Counted from the stretch's first letter, positions 30,012 through 38,078 are shown. The stretch: DNA of 64,000 nt from Variovorax sp. OV329 (GCF_900114785.1 NZ_FOUG01000002.1:310001-374000), one strand, 5' to 3'. Numbers and translations: made by a program. The notes: a model not told the origin generated them from the sequence alone.

Positions 30012-30979
30012 TCTTCGCGCTGCTGGACCAGAGCCTGGTGCTGGACTGGGCCGGTCCGGCGGAAGCGCTTCGCATCGCCAACTCGCTGCTGCGCGCTCGC
30101 GGCGAGGCCGAGCGCTTCCGCATCGAATTCGCGAGCCCGACGCCCACCACGGTCGGCTCGGTGGGCGTGCAGATCAGCGGGCTGGCGCCCCTGCCCACGC
30201 AATGGGATGGACCGGCCTGGATCGTGCTGGTCGGCCTGCCTGGCCGCACCATCCGCGTGGACGGCGAGGCGGCGCAGGCGCTCGTGCACTGGCTGCGCGG
30301 CCTGCGCTTCGAGACCGGCCGGCTGGAGCTGCTGAGCATCTGCGCCGGGGCCCTGCTCGCGGCGCATGCCGGCGTGCTCAGCGGCCGGCGGGCCACCACG
30401 CACCATCATCACCTGCAGGAGCTGCGCGAGACAGACACGCGCTGCGAGGTGGTGGCCAACCGGGTCTTCGTGCTCGACCCGCCCATCTACAGCAGCGCCG
30501 GGGTCACCACCGGCATCGACCTGGTGCTGCACCGCATCGGCGAGGTGTGCGATGCGGCGCTTGCCGCGCAGGTGGCGCAGACCATGGTGGTGGCGCAAAG
30601 GCGCGGCCCGCACGACCCGGAACTCTCGCCTTTCCTGGCCTACCGCAACCACCTGCATGCCGCCCTGCACCGCGTACAGGACGCGGTGAGCGAACAGCCT
30701 GGCCACGACTGGAACGTGCCGCGCATGGCGCAAGTCGCCCACACCTCGCCGCGCCACTTGACGCGCCTGTTCGTCGAGCATGCCGGCGTGGCACCGCTGG
30801 CCTACCTTCGTCGGCTGCGCCTGGCCAGTGCGCAGCGGGCGCTGCAGGCGGGCGCCAGCGTGACGCGGGCCGCGGAAGTCTCGGGATTCGGATCGGACAC
30901 GCAATTGCGGCGCGCCTGGCGCCATTTCGGGCTGGACGGATCGCCGTCGCTGGCCACCGCGCCGGCAGCGCGAAGTTAG
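29978..30979 (+). CDS. GlxA-family AraC transcriptional regulator
   Basis: 333 residues: an N-terminal DJ-1/PfpI-like sensing domain (about 10-190, with 'LLSICAGALLAAHAGVLSG' and 'HHHHLQEL') and a C-terminal AraC/XylS double HTH (about 225-320, 'MAQVAHTSPRHLTRLFVEH' and 'RLRLASAQRALQAG'). Such GlxA regulators normally activate neighbouring genes in response to small amines, amides or thiol compounds. It probably controls the isochorismatase and DJ-1 genes upstream and itself. It overlaps the DJ-1 gene by 34 bases, so all three form one operon. Confidence 0.9.
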   Translation: MDHEPEQPIRVVFALLDQSLVLDWAGPAEALRIANSLLRARGEAERFRIEFASPTPTTVGSVGVQISGLAPLPTQWDGPAWIVLVGLPGRTIRVDGEAAQALVHWLRGLRFETGRLELLSICAGALLAAHAGVLSGRRATTHHHHLQELRETDTRCEVVANRVFVLDPPIYSSAGVTTGIDLVLHRIGEVCDAALAAQVAQTMVVAQRRGPHDPELSPFLAYRNHLHAALHRVQDAVSEQPGHDWNVPRMAQVAHTSPRHLTRLFVEHAGVAPLAYLRRLRLASAQRALQAGASVTRAAEVSGFGSDTQLRRAWRHFGLDGSPSLATAPAARS

Positions 30980-31013
30980 GGTCCGGCGACGCCACCGAAG
31001 GCGTCAACGCTCT

Positions 31014-31484
31014 TCAGAGGTAGCCGCAGAAGCGCAGCACATGCCCATCCGGCTCGCGGATGGCGAACTCGCGCAGCCCCCAGGGCTGGGACGCGATCGG
31101 CTCGATGATGTCGACTCCGCGGCGCGCATAGGCCTCGTGCAGGCCGTCCACGTCATGGCCGACGTGGATCACGATCTCGCCCCGCCAGGCGCGGCCCGTG
31201 TCCGGCGCGCCACGGCACTGCCACAAGCGGATGTAGACCGGATCGCCGTGGCGGCGCTCCTGGCCCTTCCTGACGCGCGCGTAGCTGGGCGGCTCGCCGG
31301 CGATGAAGTCGATCTCGAAGCCCAGCACGTCGCGGAAGTAGCGCGCCGCACGCGCGGCATCGGCCACCGGCAGCACTGGCTGGATGCCATGGAACTGGTG
31401 CCGCGTGCCCAGGTCGGGCCTGGCGCTGGCGGAGTCTTCAACCGGCTGCACGGCGCAGGGCGGCGCAGCGTTCGGCGATGACAT
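31014..31484 (-). CDS. VOC-family (glyoxalase/bleomycin-resistance-like) protein
   Basis: 156 residues, with one betaalphabetabetabeta vicinal-oxygen-chelate module: '[20 protein letters not shown]', 'VLGFEIDFIAGEPPSYARVR', 'IVIHVGHDVDGLHEAY' and the terminal 'LREFAIREPDGHVLRFCGYL'. Putative metal ligands are His in 'HGIQ' and Glu in 'EPDGH'. The substrate is unknown; the same fold serves lyases, dioxygenases and antibiotic-binding proteins. The start overlaps the SirB1 stop by 47 bases; another start further in is possible. Confidence 0.75.
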   Translation of the reverse strand: MSSPNAAPPCAVQPVEDSASARPDLGTRHQFHGIQPVLPVADAARAARYFRDVLGFEIDFIAGEPPSYARVRKGQERRHGDPVYIRLWQCRGAPDTGRAWRGEIVIHVGHDVDGLHEAYARRGVDIIEPIASQPWGLREFAIREPDGHVLRFCGYL

Positions 31485-32289
31485 CGATGTCGAGCGCGTC
31501 CTCTGCGTGGGCCAGGTAGGTTTCGAGATCGCGCACGGCCAGCGCATGGTTGCCCTGGCCCGCATGCGCCAGCCCGCGGTCGCGGTGCTCGCCCCAGGCT
31601 TCGGGCAGCAGCACCACGAGGCGGTCCTGCACGGCGATGGCGCGCTGCCAGTCTTCCTGCGTGTGGTGGATTTCCTTCAGGTTGCGCAGCATGCGCGCGA
31701 TGATCTCGCGCGGCGACGCCGGCTGCAGGTACAGCCCCAGCGGCACGTCGAATTCGCCCACCAGGCCGCTGCTGCGCTTGTAGGGCTCCAGCCGCTCGCT
31801 GAGCTCTTCGCGCGAGAGCGAGCGGCCGGTGAAGGGGTCGATCACCACCTGCCCCTTGGGCATGGTGACCTTGAGCATGAAGTGGCCCGGAAAGCCCACG
31901 CCGCGCGCATGCAGGTGCAGGCCCTGCGCCAGCTCCAGCCACAGCACCGCCAGCGAGATCGGGATGCCGCGGCGCGTGCGCAACACGGCATTCAGGTAGC
32001 TGTTGTCGGGGTCGTAGTAGTCGTTGACGTTGCCGCCGAAGCTCAGGTCGTGAAAGAAGAACTGGTTGAGCGCGCGCAGCCGCTGCAGGGGCGCCGCGTC
32101 GGCCGGCAGGCGGCGGCGCAGGCGCGCCAGCAGCTGGTCCACATCGCCGAGCACCTGCTGCACATCGAGGTCGGGATACTCGTCCTGCGCCAGGCTGGCG
32201 GCGGTTTCGAGCAAGGGAAACTGTTCGTCGCTCTGCACGAGCGTGGCGAAGTATTCGAGGGCTGTCGGGGCCGTGATGCTCAGGGACAT
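31438..32289 (-). CDS. SirB1-like transglutaminase/TPR protein
   Basis: 283 residues. The SirB1/YchA family has a transglutaminase-like core (about 60-175) followed by tetratricopeptide helices. 'LNQFFFHDLSFGGNVNDYYDP' and 'RGIPISLAVLWLELAQG' are the family hallmarks, and 'GFPGHFMLK' the catalytic-His-like segment. The TPR part has 'GLAHAGQGNHALAVRDLETYL'. E. coli YchA sits beside prmC/prfA; here it follows murJ. Function is unproven. Confidence 0.85.
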   Translation of the reverse strand: MSLSITAPTALEYFATLVQSDEQFPLLETAASLAQDEYPDLDVQQVLGDVDQLLARLRRRLPADAAPLQRLRALNQFFFHDLSFGGNVNDYYDPDNSYLNAVLRTRRGIPISLAVLWLELAQGLHLHARGVGFPGHFMLKVTMPKGQVVIDPFTGRSLSREELSERLEPYKRSSGLVGEFDVPLGLYLQPASPREIIARMLRNLKEIHHTQEDWQRAIAVQDRLVVLLPEAWGEHRDRGLAHAGQGNHALAVRDLETYLAHAEDALDIDVIAERCAALRRAAG

Positions 32290-32339
32290 TGTGGCTTTGT
32301 AGTGGACGCCCAAGTGGGCGTCAAGGCAAGTCCCGTGCG

Positions 32340-33905
32340 CTAGTGGCGCAACAGTTTTCTCAGGTTCAGGCCGCTGGCCAGCAGCATGCCGAAATACAAG
32401 ACGGCAGCCCCGGCCAGGAAGGCCGCCAGCATGCCGATGCGGCGCAGCGGATCCGCGCGCATGCCCACCCAGTCGAAGTGATGCGCACCCCAATAAAGCA
32501 GGCCGCCCAGCGCCGCAGTGGCCACCAGCACGCGCAGGATGAACAGCGGCCAGCCGGCCACGGGCTTGTAGCTGCCGGCGCGCAGCAGGCCCACCAGCAG
32601 CCAGGTCGAATTCACCAGCGCGCCGATGCCGATGGACAGCGTCAGCGCCGCGTGCTGCAGGTGCGGCACCAGGAAGAAGTTGAGCACCTGCGTGAAGACG
32701 AGCACGCCCACCGCGATGTACATGGGCGTCTTCATGTCGTGCCTGGCGTAGTAGCCCGGAGCCAGCACCTTGATGGCCACGATGCCCAGCAGGCCCACGC
32801 CATAGCCAACCAGCGCGGCACTGGTGCGCGCGACGTCGCCGCCGCTGTACAGGCCGTAGTGGAAGAGCACCGCCACCAGCGGCCCCGAGAACACCAGCAG
32901 CGCCATCGCGCAGGGCAGCGAGAGCAGCAGCACCAGGCGCAGACCCCAGTCGAGCATGGAGGAATAGCGCGCATCGTCGCCCGCCGCCCGCGCACCGGCC
33001 AGCTGCGGCATCAGCACCACGCCCAGCGCCACGCCCAGCATGGCGGTGGGAAATTCCATCAGGCGGTCGGCGTTGGTCACCCAGGTCACGCTGCCCGGCG
33101 CAAGATGCGAGGCGATCTGCGTGTTGATGAGCAGCGAGATCTGCGCCACGCTCACGCCCAGCAGGGCCGGGAGCATCAGGCGCATGACCTTGCGGGTGGT
33201 TTCGTCCTGCCAGGCCGCGCGGATCCGGCCCCAACCGAGGCCGATGCTGGGCAGCAGGCCCAGGCGGCGCAGCGCCGGCAACTGCAGTGCCAGCTGCAGC
33301 ACGCCGCCCACCAGCACGCCCACGCACTGCGCGTAGATGGGCTCGATGCCGCGGCGGCGGAACCAGGGCGCGCCCAGCACGATCGAGCCGATCAGGCACA
33401 GGTTGAGCAGCACCGGCGAGGCGGCCGGCACCGCAAAGCGCTTCCAGGTGTTGAGGATGCCGCCGGCCAGCGCCACCAGCGACATGAAGCCGATGTAGGG
33501 GAACATCCAGCGCGTCATGACCACCGCCGCCTCGTAGCCGTGCGAGGTCTGCTCCAGGCCGCTGGCCATGGCCCACACCAGGGCGGGCGCCGCCAGCACG
33601 CCGGCGATGCTCAGGAACAGCACCGCCCAGGCCAGCAGGGTGGCGACGTGGTCGATGAGCGCCTTGGCACCTTCCTCGCCCTGCTCCGCCTTGCGCGCGG
33701 CCAGCACCGGCACGAAGGCCTGGCTAAAGGCGCCCTCCCCGAATACCCGACGAAAAAGGTTGGGAATGCGGAAAGCGACGTTGAAGGCGTCGGTGAGTGC
33801 GCTGACGCCGAACACCGAGGCAAAGAGCACGTCGCGCACGAGGCCGGTGATGCGGGAAGCCAGGGTCAGCAGGGAAACGGTGGAGGCGGACTTGAACAGT
33901 GACAC
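32340..33905 (-). CDS. murJ: Lipid II flippase MurJ
   Basis: Flips lipid II across the inner membrane for peptidoglycan synthesis. It is 521 residues with about 14 hydrophobic helices and begins 'LFKSASTVSLLTLASRITGL' after the initiator. The MurJ motifs 'FRIPNLFRRVFGEGAFSQAF' and 'WVTNADRLMEFP' carry the conserved central-cavity Arg residues. The natural start is GTG at 33905, in keeping with the family length (E. coli 511); the long in-frame extension upstream is rejected. It is divergent from rpsT, with 105 bases between starts. Confidence 0.93.
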   Translation of the reverse strand: MSLFKSASTVSLLTLASRITGLVRDVLFASVFGVSALTDAFNVAFRIPNLFRRVFGEGAFSQAFVPVLAARKAEQGEEGAKALIDHVATLLAWAVLFLSIAGVLAAPALVWAMASGLEQTSHGYEAAVVMTRWMFPYIGFMSLVALAGGILNTWKRFAVPAASPVLLNLCLIGSIVLGAPWFRRRGIEPIYAQCVGVLVGGVLQLALQLPALRRLGLLPSIGLGWGRIRAAWQDETTRKVMRLMLPALLGVSVAQISLLINTQIASHLAPGSVTWVTNADRLMEFPTAMLGVALGVVLMPQLAGARAAGDDARYSSMLDWGLRLVLLLSLPCAMALLVFSGPLVAVLFHYGLYSGGDVARTSAALVGYGVGLLGIVAIKVLAPGYYARHDMKTPMYIAVGVLVFTQVLNFFLVPHLQHAALTLSIGIGALVNSTWLLVGLLRAGSYKPVAGWPLFILRVLVATAALGGLLYWGAHHFDWVGMRADPLRRIGMLAAFLAGAAVLYFGMLLASGLNLRKLLRH

Positions 33906-33958
33906 CGCCCGAGTGTATTGGCTTGCAACCGACCTTCGCCCGGGTAGCGCGCTTGGGC

Positions 33959-33975
33959 TACAATCGAGGGCTTTG
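33959..33975 (+). promoter_or_regulatory. Candidate rpsT -10 with GC-rich discriminator
   Basis: TACAAT (33959-33964) followed by CGAGGGCTTTG, 47 bases upstream of the rpsT start. Ten bases after the -10 are identical to the rpsP element on the other strand near 20060. The -35 is weak (TTCGCC at 33935-33940, spacer 18). Confidence 0.5.
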
Positions 33976-34010
33976 CTGCAACATCCCCAGACACTAAAGG
34001 ATATATAGAC

Positions 34011-34313
34011 ATGGCTTCTGCTAAGCCCAAGAAAAAGAACCCGCGCCTGGCGTCGGGCCGCAAGCGCGTCCGCCAGGACGTCAAGCTCAACGCCGCGAAC
34101 ACCTCGCTGCGTTCCAAATACCGCACCGCGGTGAAGAACGTCGAGAAGGCTGTCGCCGCTGGTGACAAGACCAAGGCGGCCGAACTCTTCGCCAAGGCGC
34201 AAAGCATCGTGGACACGGTTGCCGACAAGGGCATCTTCCACAAGAACAAGGCAGCTCGCGACAAGAGCCGCCTGTCGGCCAAGGTCAAGGCCCTGGCTAC
34301 CGCCGCCGCCTGA
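34011..34313 (+). CDS. rpsT: Ribosomal protein bS20
   Basis: 100-residue 30S protein that binds 16S rRNA early. It starts [20 protein letters not shown], strongly basic and helical. The sequence '[18 protein letters not shown]' followed by '[19 protein letters not shown]' matches S20. The ribosome site AAAGGA lies 10 bases before the ATG. A strong terminator follows at 34390. It is divergent from murJ, a conserved neighbour in this group. Confidence 0.98.
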   Translation: MASAKPKKKNPRLASGRKRVRQDVKLNAANTSLRSKYRTAVKNVEKAVAAGDKTKAAELFAKAQSIVDTVADKGIFHKNKAARDKSRLSAKVKALATAAA

Positions 34314-34389
34314 GGCTCCAACAGGCAACACCCGCCCGGACCGCCCGCCGGTCCGCCGTTTGATCGGGGTGCGCTGCAGCAAAGATGAG

Positions 34390-34412
34390 AAACCGCCTTC
34401 GGGCGGTTTTTT
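34390..34412 (+). terminator. Intrinsic terminator of rpsT
   Basis: Perfect 8-bp arms AAACCGCC and GGCGGTTT around a stable TTCG tetraloop, followed by TTT. Confidence 0.92.
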
Positions 34413-34422
34413 CATTTCAGGG

Positions 34423-34812
34423 TCACAAGCGCGCGCGGCCAGTCGATGCGCCTGGCGAACAGGCTTCGAGGCCGCAGCGGCGCAGATGTTCGCGCCAGCT
34501 GACGAGCTGGCCCAGTTCGCCCGAAGGCACCGCATGCATCAAGGCCTGCAGCACGGCGAGGTAGCTCGACGAAGCGAGCCGGATCATCAGCCGCGCGCGT
34601 GGCGCCATGCACTCGGTGGTGGACGCGCCTTCGTGCAGCAACAACTGGGAGCGCAACACGCCGGCGTCGGCGCAAGCCGCGATCGCCCGCCGAACCCGCC
34701 ACGCATCGGCACAGCGCACGGTCACATGCAGCACCTGGAACGGCCCGGCATCCAGCGGCGGATGTCGCGGCGGCTCCAGCACCTCGTGATCGCGGTAGGC
34801 GGCGTAAGCCAT
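34423..34812 (-). CDS. Conserved hypothetical protein, 129 aa
   Basis: 129 residues, cytoplasmic, no signal peptide. A compact alpha/beta region around 'FQVLHVTVRCADAWRVRRAI' and 'RLMIRLASSSYLAVLQALM' suggests an ACT-like betaalphabeta fold, consistent with ligand-binding or regulatory domains. I do not recognise the family. An AGAAAGG ribosome site precedes MAYAAYRD; the in-frame upstream extension would cross the terminator at 34881-34917, so it is rejected. It sits between rpsT and the GlcG-like gene, leftward, and shows ordinary base composition. Confidence 0.7.
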   Translation of the reverse strand: MAYAAYRDHEVLEPPRHPPLDAGPFQVLHVTVRCADAWRVRRAIAACADAGVLRSQLLLHEGASTTECMAPRARLMIRLASSSYLAVLQALMHAVPSGELGQLVSWREHLRRCGLEACSPGASTGRARL

Positions 34813-34880
34813 CGAAGTGCACCTTTCTCTCGTCGTGAAGATGCAGCCCAGTCTGGTCACGTCCGCATAAAAGCAGTGCA

Positions 34881-34917
34881 AAAAGACAAGGGCCTGGCGC
34901 AAAAAGCAGCCAGGCCC
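34881..34917 (-). terminator. Terminator of the GlcG-like gene
   Basis: Read leftward: GGGCCTGGC / GCCAGGCCC (perfect 9 bp) enclosing loop TGCTTTTTGC, followed by TTGTCTTTTT. It lies 26 bases after the GlcG-like stop and upstream of the small hypothetical gene. Confidence 0.9.
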
Positions 34918-34942
34918 CGGTGTCAGAGGAAAGCGGAGGCGA

Positions 34943-35449
34943 TCAGCTCAGGTCGGCCTTGAACTTGTCCAGCGCGGTCTGGGCGCACTGCTCGTCCAGG
35001 TGCCCGCCGGGCGCACCGCCGACGCCGATGGCGCCGATGACCTCGTTCCCCGCCTTGATCGGCAGGCCACCGCCCAGCAGCAGGAAGCCGGGGATGTCGC
35101 CCAGCGTGGCGGCGCCGGGATTCTTCTGCGAGTTCTCGAGCATGGCCTTGGTCGGCGCCTTGGCCGAGGCCGAGGTATAGGCCTTGCGCTCGCTGGCCTG
35201 CACGGTGTGCGGGCCGGCGTTGTCGGCGCGCTGAACTGCGCGCACGCCGCCTGCACGGTCGACCACCGTGGCGGTCACGGCGTAGCCGTTGGCGGCGCAG
35301 GCCGCGACGGTGGCCGAAGCCAGCTGGCTGGCCAGTTCCAGCGAGATGTTCTTCTCGGCGCGCACGGCGGCGGCGTTCTGCGCTTGGGCGCCGAAGGCCA
35401 GCAGCAGGGAGGCGGCGACCAGGGCAAGGCGGGGACGGATGGACAACAT
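34943..35449 (-). CDS. Secreted GlcG/HbpS-family haem-degrading-like protein
   Basis: 168 residues. A Sec signal peptide 'LALVAASLLLAFGAQAQ' is cleaved near residue 23. The mature part is one GlcG/HbpS domain (PF03928): 'ISLELASQLASATVAACAAN', 'ATVVDRAGGVRAVQRADNAGPH' split by the typical 'VVDRAGG', and the terminal 'VIGAIGVGGAPGGHLDEQCA' with the family's GAIGVGG loop. HbpS of Streptomyces is an extracellular haem-binding partner of the SenS kinase. Here the gene follows a sensor kinase and response regulator on the same strand after a 134-bp gap that carries TACG-type inverted repeats, and has its own terminator. Haem binding is inference. Confidence 0.85.
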   Translation of the reverse strand: MLSIRPRLALVAASLLLAFGAQAQNAAAVRAEKNISLELASQLASATVAACAANGYAVTATVVDRAGGVRAVQRADNAGPHTVQASERKAYTSASAKAPTKAMLENSQKNPGAATLGDIPGFLLLGGGLPIKAGNEVIGAIGVGGAPGGHLDEQCAQTALDKFKADLS

Positions 35450-35554
35450 GATGCGTTCAGCTCCAGGGGTTCGTTCGGGTCAACATTCGGTGGTGTGCGG
35501 GGCACGTCGCCACCGCTGCACGCATTGTTGAAAACGCCCTGCGCCGGGTCCATT

Positions 35555-35589
35555 CGTACGGCTACGCGCGCGGCTCCGTAGTTCTACGG
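35555..35589. promoter_or_regulatory. Two TACG-type inverted repeats upstream of the GlcG-like gene
   Basis: CCGTAG-TT-CTACGG (35576-35589) is a perfect 6-bp dyad that includes the response regulator stop codon, and CGTA-CGGC-TACG (35555-35566) is a shorter one 9 bases away. FixJ/LuxR-type response regulators commonly bind TACGTA-like dyads. The spot between the regulator gene and the GlcG-like gene makes this a candidate regulator site. Confidence 0.45.
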
Positions 35590-36222
35590 TGCGCCCTCGC
35601 CGTCCACCAGGTCGGCGTAGTGCCGGATGAGCTGCGCGAGCGAGTCGCTCTCCAGCTTGGCGAAGATGTTGGCGCGGTGGCTTTCCACCGTGCGCGGCGA
35701 GAGGCTCAGCGCCCGCGCGATCTCCTTGTTCGACAGGCCCCGCACGATGTGCACCAGCACCTCGCGCTCGCGCTCGGACAGCTGCGCGAAGCGCGCACGC
35801 GTGGCCTGGTCGATGCGGCCGCGCTCGCGCGAGCGCACGTGCCGGCGCACCGCCTGGCGCAGGGCTTCCAGCAGTTCCTCGTCGTCGACGGGCTTCTCCA
35901 GGAACTCCGCCGCGCCGGACTTGAAGGCGCGCCGGCACATCTCCACCGTGGCGTGGCCCGTGAGCATCAGGATGGGCTGGTCCACGCCCTCGCCCACCAG
36001 TGTCTCCAGCACCGTGAGCCCGCTGATGCCCGGCATGCGCACGTCCAGCACGATGGCGCCGATGCCGCCGCGGTCGAACTCGGCCACGAAGCGCTGTGCA
36101 TCGCTCCAGGTCTGCACGCGCAGGCCGATGGTGCCGATGAGCAGGGCCAGGCTGTCGCGCACGGCCGCGTCGTCGTCGATGAGGTGGATCAGGGGCGACT
36201 GGTGCGAGGTGGCTTCGTTCAT
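35584..36222 (-). CDS. FixJ/LuxR-family response regulator
   Basis: 212 residues. The receiver domain (9-125) has acidic pocket 'LIDDDAAVRDSL', phosphoacceptor Asp60 in 'AIVLDVRMPG', and Lys110 in 'FLEKPVDD'. A LuxR-type HTH (about 146-205) follows: 'QLSEREREVLVHIVRGLSNK' and 'LSPRTVESHRANIFAKL'. FixJ-like proteins dimerise on phosphorylation and activate sigma-70 promoters. It lies 19 bases after the kinase gene, so they are co-transcribed. Confidence 0.93.
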   Translation of the reverse strand: MNEATSHQSPLIHLIDDDAAVRDSLALLIGTIGLRVQTWSDAQRFVAEFDRGGIGAIVLDVRMPGISGLTVLETLVGEGVDQPILMLTGHATVEMCRRAFKSGAAEFLEKPVDDEELLEALRQAVRRHVRSRERGRIDQATRARFAQLSEREREVLVHIVRGLSNKEIARALSLSPRTVESHRANIFAKLESDSLAQLIRHYADLVDGEGAP

Positions 36223-36241
36223 TGCTTTCAACTTGGGTGAG

Positions 36242-37708
36242 TCAGGCCGCGCGCGGCAGCCGCAGCACGAAACAGGCGCCGCGGCCGTTGTCCCCGGGGC
36301 CGGCATGCAGCGAGCCGCCCATCTCCTGCGCCAGCGTCTCGCACAGGCTCAGGCCCAGTCCCAGCCCGTGCTCGCGCGTGCTGAAGAAGGGCTCGAAGAT
36401 GCGCGGCAATGCGTCGGGCGCGATTCCCGGGCCGCTGTCGCACACGCGCACCTGGCAGTGGCGCACGTCCTCTGCCCAACCGTACCCCAGGTCGATGCGC
36501 CGCGTGCCGGCGGTTTGCTGCGACATGGCCTGCATCGCGTTGAGCAGCAGGTTGTGAACGATCTGCTCCAGCGCGACACGGTCGCCGTTCACGCGCACCG
36601 GCTCCTGGGCGCTGCCGATGGCGTGCAGGCGCACGTCCACGCCCTGGCGCTGCAGCTCGGGTTCCAGCAGGTCGAGCGCGCGGCGCAGCACATCGTGCAC
36701 ATCGACCACCTGGCCGGTGCCATCGCTGGCCGGCCGCTCGATGGCGCGGCGCAGGCGGCCCACCACGTCGGACGCGCGCCGGGCCTGCTCGGCCGCCTGG
36801 CCCATGGCGCTGCGCGCGGTGGCCAGCTCGTCGGGGCCGGCCTCCTCGTCCAGCAGGCGGCGCGCGGCCTGGGTGTTGGCCAGCACGGCCGTCAGCGGCT
36901 GGTTCAGTTCGTGCGCCATGCCGGCGGCCAGCTCGCCCAGGGCATTCAGGCGCGCCACCTGGGCGAAGCGCACGCGCTCCTCGGCCCGGCGGCGCTCGGT
37001 GCGCTGCTGCTGCAGCCAGCGCGTGCCGGCCAGCAGCAGGCCGACGGCCAGGGTCCAGGCCGCCATCCAGCCCCAGGGCAGCTCGGCCAGGCGCACGCTG
37101 CGCTCGGCCACCACGTCGAAGTCCTGGCTGGCGGAGGCCAGGTGCTTGTGGAATTCGAAATGCCACGGACCCGTTTCCCGTGCGCCCGGCTGGACCACGA
37201 ACTGCTGGCCGGCATGCTGCAGGCTCAGGCGGATGGGGCTGGTCTTCGGGTCCATCGGCCAGTCGGCCCAGGGGACGGTGTGGTCCAGGTCCACGTCCAG
37301 CGCGAAGCTGGCCGGCTGCGCGGCCATCACCAGCCAGTAGCGGCCGCCCGGCAGGTCGAGCGGGCCCAGTTGCGGGCGCTGGGCGCTGCGCGACTGCGCT
37401 TCGGCCGCGGCCAGCCGGGCGTCGGGCCAGGCGGCATCGGCATCGCGGCGTACCACGGCGCGGATGGAGGGGTAGACGGTGGACAGGCGCTGCTCCGCCC
37501 CGCTGCCGCCCAGCAGCGCCAGCGTGGCCAGCACGGCGTCGTACTGCACCACCTGCTGGCTCAGCAGGCGGTGGGTGATGCGGGCCTGGGTGTCGGAGTC
37601 GTCCTGCAGCTGGCGCAGGCCGTCACGGGCGACCCATGCGGCGCCGGCGGCGCTGGCCAGCAGCCAGGCCGCGAGCCAGATTCCGAGCGCGCCCCATCGA
37701 TATTTCAT
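36242..37708 (-). CDS. Membrane sensor histidine kinase (FixL/DctB-like)
   Basis: 488 residues. TM1 (about 5-27) and TM2 (213-230) flank a roughly 185-residue periplasmic region with no recognised motif, suggestive of a double-PAS/Cache-like sensor. A short helical linker then leads to the H box 'GMAHELNQPLTAVLANTQAA' (phosphoacceptor His266), the N box 'NLLLNAMQAM', G1 'DSGPGIAPDALPRI' and G2 'GLGLGLSLCETLAQEMGG'. This HPK4-type core pairs with FixJ-family regulators, as here. The predicted signal is periplasmic. The GlcG-like secreted protein downstream is a candidate ligand partner. Confidence 0.92.
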   Translation of the reverse strand: MKYRWGALGIWLAAWLLASAAGAAWVARDGLRQLQDDSDTQARITHRLLSQQVVQYDAVLATLALLGGSGAEQRLSTVYPSIRAVVRRDADAAWPDARLAAAEAQSRSAQRPQLGPLDLPGGRYWLVMAAQPASFALDVDLDHTVPWADWPMDPKTSPIRLSLQHAGQQFVVQPGARETGPWHFEFHKHLASASQDFDVVAERSVRLAELPWGWMAAWTLAVGLLLAGTRWLQQQRTERRRAEERVRFAQVARLNALGELAAGMAHELNQPLTAVLANTQAARRLLDEEAGPDELATARSAMGQAAEQARRASDVVGRLRRAIERPASDGTGQVVDVHDVLRRALDLLEPELQRQGVDVRLHAIGSAQEPVRVNGDRVALEQIVHNLLLNAMQAMSQQTAGTRRIDLGYGWAEDVRHCQVRVCDSGPGIAPDALPRIFEPFFSTREHGLGLGLSLCETLAQEMGGSLHAGPGDNGRGACFVLRLPRAA

Positions 37709-37754
37709 CGGGCGCCATTGTGCTGTGTGGCGCGGCGCCTGCCGCGCGGGTCGC

Positions 37755-38078
37755 TCAGGCGGGCTTGCGGGGCTCGTCGGGCACCAGGCAGGCCTCGGCC
37801 ACTTGGAGGTCGTTGTCCCGGGCGAAATTCAGCACGAAATCCCAGGCCATCGGCTCGTAGTCGCGCAGTTGGCGGTTGACCACCACGCACTTGATGCCGT
37901 TGACGATCATCGGCACGCACCAGGGCGAATAGCTCAGGTGGCTGCCCGGCTGGGCGCCCCCCGGACGAAAGGAGCACATGACACCCGCCAGCCGCTCCGC
38001 CCAGTCGCTCGGCCGGAAGGTGCGGCCGTCGGACGTGATGCCCTGGATGAAGATTTCTTTGGCGGTGGGAGAGACCAT
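37755..38078 (-). CDS. DUF3579 family protein
   Basis: A 107-residue betaproteobacterial protein of unknown function. 'MVSPTAKEIFIQGITSDGRT' and 'FRPSDWAERLAGVMCSFRPG' start the family pattern, followed by 'YSPWCVPMIVNGIKCVVVN' and 'WDFVLNFARDNDLQVAEAC'. No signal peptide or helix. It is divergent from argD and 46 bases after the kinase gene region in the opposite orientation to argD. Conserved beside argD-argF in this group, which hints at, but does not prove, a role in arginine or nitrogen metabolism. Confidence 0.85.
   Translation of the reverse strand: MVSPTAKEIFIQGITSDGRTFRPSDWAERLAGVMCSFRPGGAQPGSHLSYSPWCVPMIVNGIKCVVVNRQLRDYEPMAWDFVLNFARDNDLQVAEACLVPDEPRKPA

Noticed and set aside
32340..34535. 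731-codon extended frame for murJ
   Set aside because: The MurJ fold begins at the GTG at 33905; the extension lies over the rpsT gene on the other strand.
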